A DNA stretch of 35,764 nucleotides from CAYJMQ01 sp964392415. GTDB taxonomy: Bacteria > Bdellovibrionota > JACOXK01 > 2-02-FULL-40-11. Positions within the stretch are counted from its first letter, which is position 1, and every line of letters begins with the position of its first letter. Of this stretch, positions 1-7,837 are shown in pieces. The stretch is from positions 1-35,764 of the forward strand of contig CAYMPL010000012.1 of the NCBI GenBank assembly GCA_964392415.1, written 5' to 3'. The position numbers and the translations under genes were made by a program. The notes beneath the pieces were generated by a model, which had not been told where the DNA came from, did no database searches, and saw only the letters and a list, made by a program, of their open reading frames with translations.

Positions 1-235
1 CGACAATCATGCTAAGAATGCCGATTGGGGATTTTAATTCATGTGAAGCAATCTCGATGAATTCTTCTTTTAATTTTTCGAGCTCCTTGCGTCGCGTTAT
101 ATCATAGCGAATGGCAATAAATTTTATCGGTTTTCCATTTGGCCCCGCAACAGGGAAAATGGTTGTATCCATCCAATAAAAACGGCCGCTTTTATGACGG
201 TTTTTAACCTCCCCCTGCCAAAAACCCAAAAACCG
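1..235 (-). pseudogene. Sensor histidine kinase fragment (PAS end plus HisKA start), 5' truncated and cut by window edge
   Basis: Reading the minus strand gives the second half of a PAS domain (FWQGEVKNRHKSGRFYW, then DTTIFPV, then the PAC end FIAIRYDITRRKELEKL). A HisKA dimerisation helix with the phospho-acceptor motif SHELKSP follows, before the sequence leaves the window. A complete kinase would have the first half of the PAS domain and usually a sensor region upstream. Here similarity stops near position 220-235, and the sequence further upstream is the end of a membrane-protein gene with stop codons in this frame from about position 270. No start codon with a ribosome site is visible. 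I read it as a 5'-truncated or rearranged gene; an assembly junction is possible. The family assignment is firm, the pseudogene status is inferred. Confidence 0.6.
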
Positions 236-554
236 GGGGCCAGAGGAGTGTGGTTGCAATCCCTGTCCCGATCAAAAAAAGAATCAGAACAACAGTCATG
301 TTCCATTCCCGATTCTTAAGAATCTTTCCCAAAATGAGCCAACTCAAAAGCCAGACGACGAGCATCAACGTTTCTTTGCCTGAATAAGGACCGATCCCTT
401 CCGCCCCCGGTATCCAAAGTTTACCCACCTTATGGACAACTGTTTTAAAATTTGAAGAGATTTCTGTTCCGAGATTAACGATCGCCAATGTCAAAAAACC
501 AAGCATTGCTGATAAAATAGCCGCCTGCGCAGCTCCATTTTTCGAAATATCCAT
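204..554 (-). CDS. Small membrane protein, three predicted TM helices, unknown function
   Basis: The product is 116 aa with hydrophobic helices at about residues 10-27, 60-77 and 85-112, so an inner-membrane location is likely. I chose the ATG at 554 because a GGGGGG stretch precedes it by about 3 nt and it lies 7 nt after the stop of the upstream membrane gene; an in-frame start 18 codons further up would overlap that gene. The two genes probably form one transcript. I do not recognise the family. The last residues (FLAGGG) and the stop are read through sequence that in another frame encodes the kinase fragment, so the natural C-terminus may have been lost in a rearrangement. Confidence 0.55.
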   Translation of the reverse strand: MDISKNGAAQAAILSAMLGFLTLAIVNLGTEISSNFKTVVHKVGKLWIPGAEGIGPYSGKETLMLVVWLLSWLILGKILKNREWNMTVVLILFLIGTGIATTLLWPPVFGFLAGGG

Positions 555-561
555 ATCCCCC

Positions 562-1131
562 CTAGACAGCTTTAAGCTTTGTAATGGCAGCCCCCAGACC
601 GAACGCAATTAAAAAATAAAAAAAGCCAAGCATCAGCAAAAGCGATACGGTCATTCTCAGGGGCCGGTTTTCTTTTAAATGATCTCCATATGTCCAAATA
701 ATATAAGTGGCGGAAACCAAAAGAGGGAGCGTAAAGAGGGCTATAAATTCTTTAAACTCAAAGAAAATTTTGTGGATCTCCGGAGTCGTTTTCAAAAAAT
801 ACGATCGAGGTCCCTCTTCAGATCGATAGGGAATATAAATCCAGTTGCCAAACAGAATGGTAAAAAAACAAATGATTGAATTGATGAGACTCCCTATCTG
901 AAGCTCTTTGATATTGATTTCAGTTCCCACCCAAAGACGAAATGCCTGATAAAGCCCAATGGTGGTCGTCACCATGAAAATTCCCGCGAATAGCCCATGA
1001 AATGCGCTGCGAATCGCATGTTCGCTGCCACCCAGCAGTTGCGAGGCGGGGGCGGTGATCAGTAAAATTGAAACTGCAATAGCGGCCATGAGCATCAAAA
1101 CATAGGCAATCAACACTCCATTTGTTTTCAT
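562..1131 (-). CDS. Multi-pass membrane protein of unknown function
   Basis: The protein is 189 aa with about five hydrophobic segments: near residues 7-27, 42-64, 80-100, 128-148 and 160-182. Between helices three and four is a soluble stretch with the motif EIHKIFFEFKEF, whose His and Glu residues could matter, for example as haem or metal ligands, but that is speculation. The ATG at 1131 follows a G-rich ribosome site. It is followed within 7 nt by the next membrane gene, so the pair is probably co-transcribed and may form one complex. I do not recognise the family and assign no function. Confidence 0.6.
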   Translation of the reverse strand: MKTNGVLIAYVLMLMAAIAVSILLITAPASQLLGGSEHAIRSAFHGLFAGIFMVTTTIGLYQAFRLWVGTEINIKELQIGSLINSIICFFTILFGNWIYIPYRSEEGPRSYFLKTTPEIHKIFFEFKEFIALFTLPLLVSATYIIWTYGDHLKENRPLRMTVSLLLMLGFFYFLIAFGLGAAITKLKAV

Positions 1132-1186
1132 CTTATCCCCCCCTTTATTATCAGGGTAAGGAAATTGGCGAAAAAAATCTACTCAA

Positions 1187-2479
1187 TTAGAAATTGTATT
1201 GAGTGCGAAGGAGGAACAAAGACTCGTCGTTTTCTACTTCACCGCCGACGAGAACCCCCTCATCAAAATTTGTAAACTCATAATTGAGCATCAATCGGAT
1301 ATGTTTATTCGGCCACCAGTTGAGCGCCGTGGTGGCAGCTGTAGCGCTGTTTGAACCGGTGAGGAGTCCTGCTTGAAAATGGGCTTCCTCGATGATGTGG
1401 AACTGCTCTATGCGAACCGCAATTTCCCATGCTCCAAATTTCTTGTTTGGCACGACCCAGCGATCTTTTGGTTTTTTCTCGCCGGTCAAAAGATAGCTGA
1501 TCGAGAGATACCAGGCATTGATATCGACATCCTCTTTTTGGCCAGACCGGTCGACATCATCAAATCTCGCGCTAAGATACTCCGATTTGATATCCCCGGG
1601 ACCAAAAATCCATTGCAACTCGGCCCCATATTTTCGTCGCAGGCCCGCGTGACGGGTCGCAGAGCCGTAAGTTGCGAAACGATTTCCCCCGGCGGCTGAA
1701 AAACCGGTGTCGGCAAGATCCTCTTTCGATTGGCCGACCGCCAAAGAGCCCCCGACATACAATTCTTTCCAAATTTCTTTTCCAGATATCTTAAAAGGAG
1801 CAAAAATCAAACGGGTTGCTCCATCAAAGGCATCATTGTTATCCTCAAGGGTTCTTGAGCGGCCATTAAATACCCCCACAGCATAGATCAGCCGGCCTTG
1901 AAACGGATTTCCGTAAATCATAAAACCGACATCCTCAGCGGGCTCTAGATTTCCGACGCCAATACTCTTTTCAACAAAATCGGTCCATAGAGAAGAATAT
2001 TGACTTTCAAGACTAAAGGGGACTTTAAACTGCCCCAGTCGCATTCTGAAATTGGGGAAATATTTATACTGTAACCACGCCTCCTGAAGATTTGCCGATG
2101 CCCCCGCAAACTGGGGAAAGAAACGATATTCAAAATGATCTTCAAGAATTCCACGGATATCGAGCCTTGCGCGCCGATTTCGAAATCGTGTACTCCCGTC
2201 ATTCTTTTGCGTAAAAATATTGAGATCCCCCTGATACCACCCTCCGATCCTCAAGGTATCGTCTTTCCCCACGAGATAAAATCCGTCATCATAGATCGTT
2301 TGGAGCGATTCCTCTTCTTTTCCATTTGCCCTTTCATAGAGGCGAAGTTCTTCAATTGTTTCCCAAATCATTTTTTTCAGCGATTGCTTGTCATTAGGTA
2401 TCTTCTGATCTTCGGCAGATATTGAAAAAGAAAAAATAGAAAAGAACAGAATTACAGAGACAGGTAAAAATATCTTCAT
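1187..2479 (-). CDS. Phosphate-selective porin O/P-like outer-membrane protein
   Basis: The product is 430 aa with a signal peptide (cleavage probably after SFSISA), a short helical stretch at about 30-60, then a beta-barrel with alternating hydrophobic residues and a terminal aromatic residue (RTQYNF). The segment around residues 75-190 (LRIGGWYQGD, RRARLDIRG, FRMRLGQFKVPFS) matches the OprO/OprP porin family, which forms trimeric channels for phosphate or other anions. Substrate cannot be read from sequence. Translation starts at an ATG with a strong AAGGAGG site 5 nt upstream. A sigma70-type promoter sits immediately upstream, overlapping the end of mtaB, so the gene can be expressed apart from the tRNA operon. 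Confidence 0.85.
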   Translation of the reverse strand: MKIFLPVSVILFFSIFSFSISAEDQKIPNDKQSLKKMIWETIEELRLYERANGKEEESLQTIYDDGFYLVGKDDTLRIGGWYQGDLNIFTQKNDGSTRFRNRRARLDIRGILEDHFEYRFFPQFAGASANLQEAWLQYKYFPNFRMRLGQFKVPFSLESQYSSLWTDFVEKSIGVGNLEPAEDVGFMIYGNPFQGRLIYAVGVFNGRSRTLEDNNDAFDGATRLIFAPFKISGKEIWKELYVGGSLAVGQSKEDLADTGFSAAGGNRFATYGSATRHAGLRRKYGAELQWIFGPGDIKSEYLSARFDDVDRSGQKEDVDINAWYLSISYLLTGEKKPKDRWVVPNKKFGAWEIAVRIEQFHIIEEAHFQAGLLTGSNSATAATTALNWWPNKHIRLMLNYEFTNFDEGVLVGGEVENDESLFLLRTQYNF

Positions 2480-2512
2480 GGTAACCTCCTTATTAAACGC
2501 ACATCCAAAAAA

Positions 2513-2542
2513 ATTATATATAGAATGTTATGAGCAAGTAAA
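2513..2542 (-). promoter_or_regulatory. Sigma70-like promoter for the porin gene
   Basis: On the minus strand, TTTACT (-35) is followed after 18 nt by a perfect TATAAT (-10). The predicted transcript would have a leader of about 25-30 nt containing the AAGGAGG site. The -35 box lies inside the last codons of mtaB. Confidence 0.5.
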
Positions 2543-3859
2543 GAAAAAACTTAATGAAGAAAAAGAAGCGACCAATTGTTCACCTTCCCTTTTTTCGGGA
2601 ACCAGAGAGATTTCCTCATTCAGGCGCAATGATTTATCTGACAGAAGTTTGATCGATATATAATTTCGACTCAATGCTTTCACCTCTTCCTTTTCCCTGT
2701 TTTTTTCTACAAGAGCAGGCGTGTTTTTTCCAATTTGATTGTCCAAAAAAGCAATGTGGCGGCGTTGACTCATCTCACGAAGCCTCTCTGCCCGCTCTCC
2801 AATTTCTGATCTCTTCACCTGCCCAGGAAATCTTACAGCCGCAGTTCCGTCTCGGCTGGAATAGGGAAACACATGGAGCTTGCTCCAGGGGATAGACTCT
2901 ATGAATTTGCAGCCGTCTTTGAATCTTTCTTCAGTTTCATAAGGAAATCCGCAAATGACATCCATGCCTATAAATACATCTTTAAAATCATCTGAGATTT
3001 TCCTGACAAGGCGTTCATAATAAGAAACCGTGTAATTTCTTTTCATCTTCTCCAAAATAAAGTTATCACCCGACTGAAGCGGCAGATGAAAATGAGGGCA
3101 AAATATGTTGGAATCTTTAAGAACGGCTAACAGTTCATCGCTCACATCTTCCGGTTCGAGTGAGCTGATCCGGAGTCGAAGGAGCTTTGTTTCATTTTCA
3201 ATTCGACGTATCGTGCCTGCCAAATTTGTTTTAGGGGAAAGATCGATACCGTAAGAACCGAGAGAGACGCCTGTCAGAACCACCTCTTTGACATCCGCAT
3301 CGACAAGCGTTCGAATCTGGTCAATGACTCGATCTGGCGAGAGACTCCTGCTCTTTCCCCTTGCATAAGGGATGATACAAAAGGCGCAGAAATCGTCACA
3401 ACCATCCTGAATCTTTAGAAAAAAACGGGTGCGTTCAGCTGGTTTTTGAACGGGAGAATGTTGAAATTCGATATTTTTAAACGCATTCTGAACCCAAAGC
3501 CGTGATCCCGAAGTGTCATTCTGAGGGCTGTAAGCCCGAAGAATCTCAGGAATTTTGTGTTTCAGAGTATTCCCAACGATAAAATCGATTCCTTCAGTCT
3601 TTGCCCACTCTTGAAATCTTGTCTGGGCAGAGCAGCCGGTCATAATAATCAGTGCATCTGGGTTTTTTCTTTTAAAACGACGAACAATCTGTCTTGCCTC
3701 AGTGTCAGCCTTTGCCGTCACCGTGCAGCTATTGACAATATAAATGTCGGCAACATCCTCTGTGGAGACAGATTCAAATTCAGAGAGGCCAGACTTAAGC
3801 ATTTCACTGTCTGAATAATTCACCTTACAGCCGAATGTCTCGATTGCAACCCGCTTCAA
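2528..3859 (-). CDS. mtaB: tRNA (t6A37)-C2-methylthiotransferase MtaB
   Basis: This 443-aa radical-SAM enzyme is expected to add a methylthio group to t6A at position 37 of ANN-decoding tRNAs. The N-terminal MTTase domain has three cluster cysteines (C11 in ETFGCKVNYSD, C45 and C76). The radical-SAM motif CDDFCAFC is at residues 154-161, and a TRAM-like C-terminal RNA-binding region follows from about 385. The N-terminal type and length fit MtaB better than MiaB or RimO. It overlaps mnmA by 4 nt (ATGA), so translation is coupled. Residues 105-116 (EILRAYSPQNDT) are encoded by a copy of a dispersed palindromic repeat inserted in frame in the linker before the radical-SAM core. The C-terminus is rich in Phe and Ser. 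Confidence 0.9.
   Translation of the reverse strand: MKRVAIETFGCKVNYSDSEMLKSGLSEFESVSTEDVADIYIVNSCTVTAKADTEARQIVRRFKRKNPDALIIMTGCSAQTRFQEWAKTEGIDFIVGNTLKHKIPEILRAYSPQNDTSGSRLWVQNAFKNIEFQHSPVQKPAERTRFFLKIQDGCDDFCAFCIIPYARGKSRSLSPDRVIDQIRTLVDADVKEVVLTGVSLGSYGIDLSPKTNLAGTIRRIENETKLLRLRISSLEPEDVSDELLAVLKDSNIFCPHFHLPLQSGDNFILEKMKRNYTVSYYERLVRKISDDFKDVFIGMDVICGFPYETEERFKDGCKFIESIPWSKLHVFPYSSRDGTAAVRFPGQVKRSEIGERAERLREMSQRRHIAFLDNQIGKNTPALVEKNREKEEVKALSRNYISIKLLSDKSLRLNEEISLVPEKREGEQLVASFSSLSFFFTCS
3515..3547. repeat. Palindromic dispersed repeat, copy inside mtaB
   Basis: The 33-nt element begins gtcattct and ends agaatctc, with an inner stem gggct/agccc. It belongs to the same family as the copies at 7811, 33432, 34169 and 34778. 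It is in frame in mtaB and adds 11-12 residues to the linker. Confidence 0.7.
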
Positions 3860-4953
3860 TGAATCCCCCTCTCAATAAATCCACCTCCCAGCAGACGCTC
3901 CCCTTCATAAAAAACAGCCGCCTGCCCAGGGGTAACAGCCCGCTGAGGAGTTAAAAACGTAAGCTGAATTTGAGAAGGGACATCTTTATAAGAATCATCA
4001 AGTTCAGTCTCGATTTCGAAAACACTGTGTCGAATGCGGGCTGTCACCTGATTTGATTTCGGCATTGAAAGCCAATTTATCTGTTTTGCGATGAGACCGC
4101 GACATTGCAACGCCTTTTTTTCACCTACCGTTACTGTATTTGTTGTTGAATCAATATCAATCACATAGAGTGGTTCTCCTCCAAAGGCTCCAATTCCCTT
4201 CCTCTGCCCCACCGTAAACCGGAATGCTCCGTCATGCTCACCCAAAACTTCCCCTTTTTGATCGACAATGGAGCCAGAATATTTTCCGGCATCCCCATTC
4301 AGTTTCTCTTCAATAAAAGAGACATAATGGTTATTCGGGATAAAACAGATCTCCATGCTCTCCGGTTTATCCGCATTGGGGAGATTTACCCGTTTTGCGA
4401 TGTCGCGCACTTGAGGTTTCGTCAGTTCTCCCAATGGAAAAAGGAGATAGGAGAGCTCTTTTTTGGGTAAACCAAAAAGAAAATAGCTCTGATCTTTTTT
4501 TCGATCTTTGGCTTTTAACACCTCGTATTCTGAAGTTTCACGATTATAATGAATTCGCGCGTAATGCCCCGTCGCCAGATAGTCGGCTTTGAGCTCTTTC
4601 GCCTTCATCAGGAGATTCTTAAATTTTACCTCCTCATTGCATTTCACACAGGGGTTCGGCGTGCGCGCGCTGAGATATTCGCCAACAAAATAGTCGACGA
4701 CCTTTTCTTTAAAAACCTTTTCAAAGTTTAAAACATAGTAAGGGATATCTAAAATCTGTGACACGCGACGGGCGACATCGACCTCTTTCAAAGAGCAGCA
4801 GCTGTCAAAACGATCATCCGGGTCAGAGTGATCGTAAAGCTGCATTGAAACCCCGATGACTTCGTGCCCCTCTTCTTTAAGAATCGCCGCCGCTGTCGAC
4901 GAATCGACCCCGCCTGAGAGCGCCACAACCACTCTTTTTTTCTTTACTGACAT
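3856..4953 (-). CDS. mnmA: tRNA-specific 2-thiouridylase MnmA
   Basis: The 365-aa enzyme thiolates U34 of Lys, Glu and Gln tRNAs using ATP and persulfide sulfur. The adenylating PP-loop SGGVDSS is at residues 13-19. The catalytic cysteine pair is C105 (CNEEVKF) and C203 (EICFIPNN). The tRNA-contact stretch KKDQSYFLF is at about 152-160 and a C-terminal beta-barrel follows. Length matches the family. The start overlaps the cysteine desulfurase gene by 10 nt and the end overlaps mtaB by 4 nt, so the three genes form a tight operon in which the first enzyme probably feeds sulfur directly to MnmA. Confidence 0.95.
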   Translation of the reverse strand: MSVKKKRVVVALSGGVDSSTAAAILKEEGHEVIGVSMQLYDHSDPDDRFDSCCSLKEVDVARRVSQILDIPYYVLNFEKVFKEKVVDYFVGEYLSARTPNPCVKCNEEVKFKNLLMKAKELKADYLATGHYARIHYNRETSEYEVLKAKDRKKDQSYFLFGLPKKELSYLLFPLGELTKPQVRDIAKRVNLPNADKPESMEICFIPNNHYVSFIEEKLNGDAGKYSGSIVDQKGEVLGEHDGAFRFTVGQRKGIGAFGGEPLYVIDIDSTTNTVTVGEKKALQCRGLIAKQINWLSMPKSNQVTARIRHSVFEIETELDDSYKDVPSQIQLTFLTPQRAVTPGQAAVFYEGERLLGGGFIERGIH

Positions 4954-6101
4954 CCTGCATTCATCTTTCGAAGATCTGAGACGATTTCAGGAAGAATTCG
5001 AATAACCGTTTCAATATCTTTTTCTGTTGTTTGATACCCCAAACTGAAACGAACAGAGCTCATCGCCAACTCCTCTGAAACCTCCATCGCCAAAAGCACA
5101 TGAGAGGGATCGAGCAGGCCGCTCGAACAGGCGGAGCCGGATGAAGCGGCAATCCCTTGAAGATCGAGATTGAGAAGCAGCCCCTCCCCATCGAGTCCGT
5201 CAAAGCTCACATTCAATGTGTTGGGAACGCGTGTGGCTCCAAGACCATTGACATATGCCCCTGATATCTTCCTCACTATCCCCTCCTCCAGATCATTTCT
5301 CAATTGTTCTATTCGTTTCATATCCAAAAAATTTTCTTCTTCAATGATCTGACAGGACGCGCCAAATCCAACGATAGCTGGGACATTCTCTGTTCCCCCC
5401 CGTCTCTTTCTCTCCTGATTCCCGCCATGAATCAATGCATCGAGCTTCATCCCTCCTCGAATAATGAGCGCTCCAGCCCCTTTTGGACCATAGATCTTAT
5501 GGCTCGAGACAGAGACAAGATCAGCGGGAATCTCATTGAGGTAAAATGGCATTTTTCCGGCAATCTGTACAGCATCTGTATGAAATAGGATCTGCCGCTC
5601 TTTTATAAGAGCGGACATCTCCTTCATCGGCATGAGCACTCCTGTCTCATTATTTGCCGCCTGAACTGAAACAAGAATCGTATCTGGACGAATGGCCTTT
5701 TTCAATTCTTCGAAATCGATATCCCCCTGGGAATTTACAGATAGATAGGTGACGTCAGCTCCATGGGTTTTCAAATACTCCAGGCACTCCAGAACTGATT
5801 TATGCTCCACCTTCGTTGTGATGATATGCCGCCCCTTATTCTGAAGTTTGAAATAAACTCCTTTTAGCGCCAGATTATTCGCCTCTGTCCCCCCGCTGAC
5901 AAAAACAACCTCCTGGGGATCGACATGAAAAAGTTTGGCAACCTGTTCGCGTGCGATCATCACCCCCTCTTTTGCCTCTCGTCCTGCCCAATGGATGCTC
6001 GATGGATTTCCGTATGCGTCTTTGAGATACGGAACCATTGCTTCATAGACGGCAGGCTTGAGGGGAGTGGTTGCGTTGTAATCTAAATAGATGTGTGACA
6101 T
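4944..6101 (-). CDS. Cysteine desulfurase, IscS/NifS family
   Basis: This PLP enzyme of 385 aa converts cysteine to alanine and holds the sulfur as a persulfide. Visible residues are the substrate-site start YLDYNATTP, H100 (VEHKS), D176 (HTDAVQ), the PLP lysine K202 (SSHKIYGPKG) and the persulfide cysteine C325 in SSGSACSSG. No scaffold or IscR gene is next to it, and it lies directly upstream of mnmA. Its main job here is therefore likely to be sulfur supply for tRNA thiolation, as for YrvO in Bacillus; a role in iron-sulfur assembly is not excluded. It starts at ATG with a modest GGAAG site and heads the operon. Confidence 0.92.
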   Translation of the reverse strand: MSHIYLDYNATTPLKPAVYEAMVPYLKDAYGNPSSIHWAGREAKEGVMIAREQVAKLFHVDPQEVVFVSGGTEANNLALKGVYFKLQNKGRHIITTKVEHKSVLECLEYLKTHGADVTYLSVNSQGDIDFEELKKAIRPDTILVSVQAANNETGVLMPMKEMSALIKERQILFHTDAVQIAGKMPFYLNEIPADLVSVSSHKIYGPKGAGALIIRGGMKLDALIHGGNQERKRRGGTENVPAIVGFGASCQIIEEENFLDMKRIEQLRNDLEEGIVRKISGAYVNGLGATRVPNTLNVSFDGLDGEGLLLNLDLQGIAASSGSACSSGLLDPSHVLLAMEVSEELAMSSVRFSLGYQTTEKDIETVIRILPEIVSDLRKMNAGCQ

Positions 6102-6120
6102 CGGTATCTTCCGTCACTAC

Positions 6121-6149
6121 GACCTAACACTTCTTCCGGAGTGAGTCAA
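6121..6149 (-). promoter_or_regulatory. Candidate promoter for the iscS-like/mnmA/mtaB operon
   Basis: The minus strand shows TTGACT, 17 nt, then TAGGTC, placing a start site about 13 nt before the ATG. The -35 match is good. The -10 match is weak. Confidence 0.4.
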
Positions 6150-6294
6150 CGAAGGAGGGTTTGCTAAAACGAATACCGAGCCTCAAAAATAGTGCTGCTT
6201 TTTTCATCCTGATCTTCTGGGTGTAAAAGTCCTTCTAAAGTGAAGCGCACATTCGGGCTCAGGATGACTTATCTAAAACTTCAGAATTTTTTTC

Positions 6295-6323
6295 TTGTCA
6301 CCAGAACGGCGCTTTTCTATACT
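6295..6323 (+). promoter_or_regulatory. Sigma70-like promoter for apt, predicted leaderless
   Basis: TTGTCA is followed after exactly 17 nt by TATACT. Only 9 nt separate the -10 box from the apt ATG at 6333, and there is no Shine-Dalgarno site. Transcription would begin within about 0-3 nt of the start codon. Confidence 0.6.
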
Positions 6324-6332
6324 CCGCTTGAG

Positions 6333-6848
6333 ATGGATCCACTACGAGAGAAAATCCGGGATATTCCTGACTTTCCCAAAAAGGGGGTTATTTTTAAAGA
6401 TATTACCCCTCTTCTGAATGATGCGAAGACATTCAAAAAAGTGATCAGCATCTTTCTGGAATGCTACCGAAATGAAAAAATTGATAAAGTGGTGGCGATT
6501 GAATCGCGTGGGTTTATTTTTGGTTCGGTTTTAGCCTATGAGCTCAATGCAGGCCTTTGCGTGGTTCGAAAAATGGGAAAGCTCCCGTATAAGACAATCA
6601 AGAAATCGTACGATTTGGAATATGGGACAGATCATCTTGAAATTCACGAAGACTCCATTAAAGCGGGCGAACGGGTTTTGATTGTCGATGATCTTTTGGC
6701 AACCGGCGGAACCGCAGAGGCGGTCATTCATCTTGTCAAAGAGCTTGGCGGAACGGTTGCAGGCCTTGCCTTCCTGATTGAGCTGCAGTTTCTCAAAGGG
6801 AGAGAGAAACTCAAAGGCTATGATATTTACACGATGATTCAGTATTAA
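6333..6848 (+). CDS. apt: Adenine phosphoribosyltransferase
   Basis: The enzyme makes AMP from adenine and PRPP in cytosolic purine salvage. The 171-aa product starts like other Apt proteins (IRDIPDFPKKGVIFKDITPL), contains ESRGFIFG near residue 58, and has the PRPP-binding loop VLIVDDLLATGGTA near 112-125. Starting at 6333 gives the usual family length; an upstream in-frame ATG at 6240 would add 31 residues that have no family counterpart and cross a promoter. The gene is convergent with the caspase-like gene, and the two share the palindromic TTAA at their stops. Confidence 0.93.
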   Translation: MDPLREKIRDIPDFPKKGVIFKDITPLLNDAKTFKKVISIFLECYRNEKIDKVVAIESRGFIFGSVLAYELNAGLCVVRKMGKLPYKTIKKSYDLEYGTDHLEIHEDSIKAGERVLIVDDLLATGGTAEAVIHLVKELGGTVAGLAFLIELQFLKGREKLKGYDIYTMIQY

Positions 6849-7798
6849 TCAGAAAAAGGGATACCCAGGGGTTCCCTAAGAGGGGGCGGCGCCAGATCCT
6901 CTATTTGAAAACGTTCAAAAAGAGGGAGCGATGGGCCGGTATAGCCAGGCACACTAAAATCTGCCACCGGCTTGGAATATGCATAACGATAGGCTTCTTC
7001 AAGAGAGACGATCCCGTTGCCATCAACGTCTGCATCGGAAATCGGCGAACCCTCCGGATAGCCCCCATTTAAAGCGGAAAAAAAATAATAGGTGAAAACA
7101 CCCCATCCGTATGGTTCGCTCGCCTTTTCTGCTGCCTCATTATCATCAGTATAAAACCGTTCCCCATTCTTAAAATTACCCCAATAGGATTGTTTGCTCT
7201 CCTGAGCTGCAGCAAAAAAAAGATAATCACGACGGTTATCGCTTAAGACTTCTCTAAAAGAGCCGCTATAACAGGCATCCATAAAAAGGATTATCTCCTG
7301 AGACCGGGGAAAATTTTTCCGAATCCACTCTTTTAACTCAACGCTTTCGATATTCTTCTTTTCCTTAGTGATCGATTCCAGACAAAGAGTGTCAGGTAAG
7401 CCATGCATCGTAAAGTAGAGAAAAATATCTGCGTTTTGGTTGTGTTTCACTTTTTCTCCAAGCCGTTCAAAGGCTTCAGCGACATTATTAAATGTCGGTC
7501 CCAATGTCACATCCCATTTTCCATCGCCGTCTAAATCAGGGTCTTTGCTTCCCAAGTTGTCAGCTTTCAAGGCCAAAAAAACCAACGGACTTACCACAAC
7601 GATATTTTCTCTAGGCACCCCCCTTTTGATCAGCGTCGAATAGACAAGTTTTAAATTATGAGTTGTCCAGGGCTCTTTCGAGCCTTGAACCAGAATCGCA
7701 CACGTCTGATTCCCTTCTAATGTCCCCTCTTCTGCCGTACAGAGAGAAGGAAAAACAATTGTAAAAAATATCAAGAATAAGAGCGTTTTACTTCTCAT
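6845..7798 (-). CDS. Secreted caspase-like cysteine peptidase (clan CD, C13/C14-type) with EF-hand-like loops
   Basis: The 317-aa protein has a signal peptide (residues 1-22, ending SLCTA) and a caspase-haemoglobinase fold. A beta-strand leads to the catalytic His in YFTMHGLPD (H132), and the catalytic Cys is in LFMDACYSGS (C176), the standard clan CD dyad. Two aspartate-rich calcium-type loops are visible: DPDLDGDGKWD near residue 88 and DADVDGNGIVSLEE near 260. This suggests calcium binding outside the cytoplasm. The ATG at 7798 has an AGGAGA site 6 nt upstream; a longer frame reaching 7885 would translate a dispersed repeat and is rejected. Its substrate is unknown. Legumain-like and metacaspase-like assignments are both possible. 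Confidence 0.75.
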   Translation of the reverse strand: MRSKTLLFLIFFTIVFPSLCTAEEGTLEGNQTCAILVQGSKEPWTTHNLKLVYSTLIKRGVPRENIVVVSPLVFLALKADNLGSKDPDLDGDGKWDVTLGPTFNNVAEAFERLGEKVKHNQNADIFLYFTMHGLPDTLCLESITKEKKNIESVELKEWIRKNFPRSQEIILFMDACYSGSFREVLSDNRRDYLFFAAAQESKQSYWGNFKNGERFYTDDNEAAEKASEPYGWGVFTYYFFSALNGGYPEGSPISDADVDGNGIVSLEEAYRYAYSKPVADFSVPGYTGPSLPLFERFQIEDLAPPPLREPLGIPFSD

Positions 7799-7810
7799 GA
7801 ACAATCTCCT

Positions 7811-7837
7811 GTCATCCCGAGCGAAGCGAGGGATCTC
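7811..7837. repeat. Palindromic dispersed repeat upstream of the caspase-like gene
   Basis: The 27-nt copy begins gtcatccc and ends gggatctc, with a gagcgaagcga centre. It lies just upstream of the ribosome site of the caspase-like gene, so it would form a hairpin in the mRNA leader. Confidence 0.65.

Noticed and set aside
6240..6332. Upstream extension of apt
   Set aside because: The extra 31 residues have no counterpart in the family and the region holds the promoter.
6844..6900. Terminator between apt and the caspase-like gene
   Set aside because: The GGGATACCC-like bases do not form a proper stem followed by a T tract on either strand.
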